Assembly: GCA_011634665.1 (NCBI GenBank)
Contig: WAEK01000008.1
Location: 102,501-112,500, forward strand
From: Mortierella sp. BCC40632
Taxonomy: Eukaryota; Mortierellomycota; Mortierellomycetes; Mortierellales; Mortierellaceae
DNA length: 10,000 nt
Direction of reading: 5' to 3'
Part shown: in pieces, positions 9,189 through 10,000 of the stretch
Position numbering within the stretch: position 1 is the first letter of the stretch
Layout: every line of letters begins with the position of its first letter
Translations under genes and position numbers: made by a program
The notes under the pieces: generated by a model
The model's database searches: none
What the model was told of the DNA's origin: nothing
What the model saw: the letters and a program-made list of their open reading frames with translations, nothing else

Positions 9189-10000
9189 TTCCACCCCGAC
9201 CAACTATACGCATACAGTGACACGTCTGCGCGCCGCTCTCTCGCTCTCAGGATGTCTTTTTTTTTTAAAGAAAAAAAGAAAAAACTATCTCGACCTGCCT
9301 GACTGTCAGCCCATGATGGCACGGGAACAAGACGCAGAAGGGCCCCACAACTCTTTGGCCCATAAAAAAAAAAAAAATTTGTTGCTGCTGCTGTTGCTTT
9401 GTTGCCCTGGCTTTTGGTGCTGAAAACATACACACACATCGCATCCCTACGCGGCTAAAAAAAAGAGAGAGAGAAAAAAAAGCTTTCCGCATGGCTTAAT
9501 AGGACATTGAGCATGGAAGGATACCACTAGTAGTAGAGCATTGGATACTCTTCCCTTTCTCTCTCTTTCTCTCTCTCCCGTGGGCACTCACTTCTGGTCC
9601 TGCACCCACTTTTCTCTTCTTCCCGCGCAGAACCGTTGGCAAAGACAGGGAAGATGGACACGACGGGGTCCTCTCTATTTTTCTTCCTTTCTCTACTTGT
9701 TTCGTCTCTCATTCTTGTACTTGGAACCCCTTCCCTTCTCTCTCTCTCTCTCTCCCCTCTCCACCATCGACTCCGATGAGTCTGTGGGTGGGCCTGATGA
9801 CGTCGCTGCTTCGCCATTGCGTGAGCGGCTCAGCAATGAGAGATGGCCTTCCTAGTCTCTTTTGGACATCCCATCCAGGGTGGTTCATCACTCTCTTCCA
9901 TCTTTGCTTTTGGGTAGAGTCAAGACAAAGAGAGATAGAGAGAGTACAGATGGACTTTTTTGTTCTCTATGCATCTTGTCTCCAGTGCACTTTGGCACGG
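9099..10000 (+). other. First intron of the Rab GTPase gene (runs off the window)
   Basis: It begins with a consensus GTAAGT. Retention gives a stop at 9122-9124. It contains (CT)26 (9133-9184), an A13 run near 9364 and several CT tracts. No acceptor in the window is followed by a sequence that would complete the P-loop (G-V-G-K-S/T). Either the intron is over 900 nt long or exon 2 is not recognisable. Confidence 0.6.
9133..9184 (+). repeat. (CT)26 microsatellite in the GTPase intron
   Basis: An uninterrupted 52-nt CT array, 34 nt after the intron donor. It is identical in unit and length to the array at 7399-7450. Confidence 0.9.

Noticed and set aside
9629..9665. Possible second exon of the Rab gene: acceptor-like CGCAG followed by a frame reading TVGKDRE
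   Set aside because: It lacks the Ser/Thr after GK and any following Rab sequence (CLLLRF), and the frame does not join correctly to exon 1.

Overview
This window looks like nuclear DNA of a filamentous fungus. It carries a Fus3/Kss1/Pmk1-class MAP kinase very close to those of dikarya, split by six GT-AG introns, and the first exon of a Sec4/Ypt2/Rab8-type small GTPase. It also carries a gene for a mitochondrial-type UPF0598 (C8orf82, DUF4505) protein, a family present in fungi and animals. The introns are long for a fungus (97 to 483 nt in the kinase gene, over 900 nt in the GTPase gene). Non-coding DNA is crowded with (CT)n/(GA)n, poly(A)/poly(T) and other short tandem repeats. An early-diverging filamentous lineage such as Mortierellomycota or Mucoromycota fits, but the lineage is inference.

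Layout. 1-377 is repeat-rich 3' flank. 378-1379 (minus strand) is the two-exon UPF0598 gene. 1380-3043 is a divergent intergenic/promoter region; it has a CCAAT box and a perfect 20-nt palindrome on a small unique island between complementary CT-rich and GA-rich tracts. 3044-5928 (plus) is the seven-exon MAP kinase gene, 351 codons plus stop, with every ERK-type signature intact. 5929-9031 is a 3.1-kb gene-poor spacer made mostly of microsatellites; its right part probably holds the promoter and 5' UTR of the next gene. 9032-9098 (plus) is the first coding exon of the Rab GTPase, split inside the P-loop. The rest, to 10000, is its first intron or unresolved sequence.

The genes do not form an operon-like unit. 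The kinase would act in pheromone, filamentation or invasive-growth signalling, the GTPase in polarised exocytosis at the hyphal tip, and the UPF0598 protein probably in mitochondria. The most interesting structure is in the introns of the kinase gene. Intron 2 starts with five donor-like hexamers at exact 6-nt spacing. It also contains a purine-rich cassette with splice-site-like borders and an in-frame stop. No mobile element, CRISPR array, tRNA or rRNA gene was recognised.
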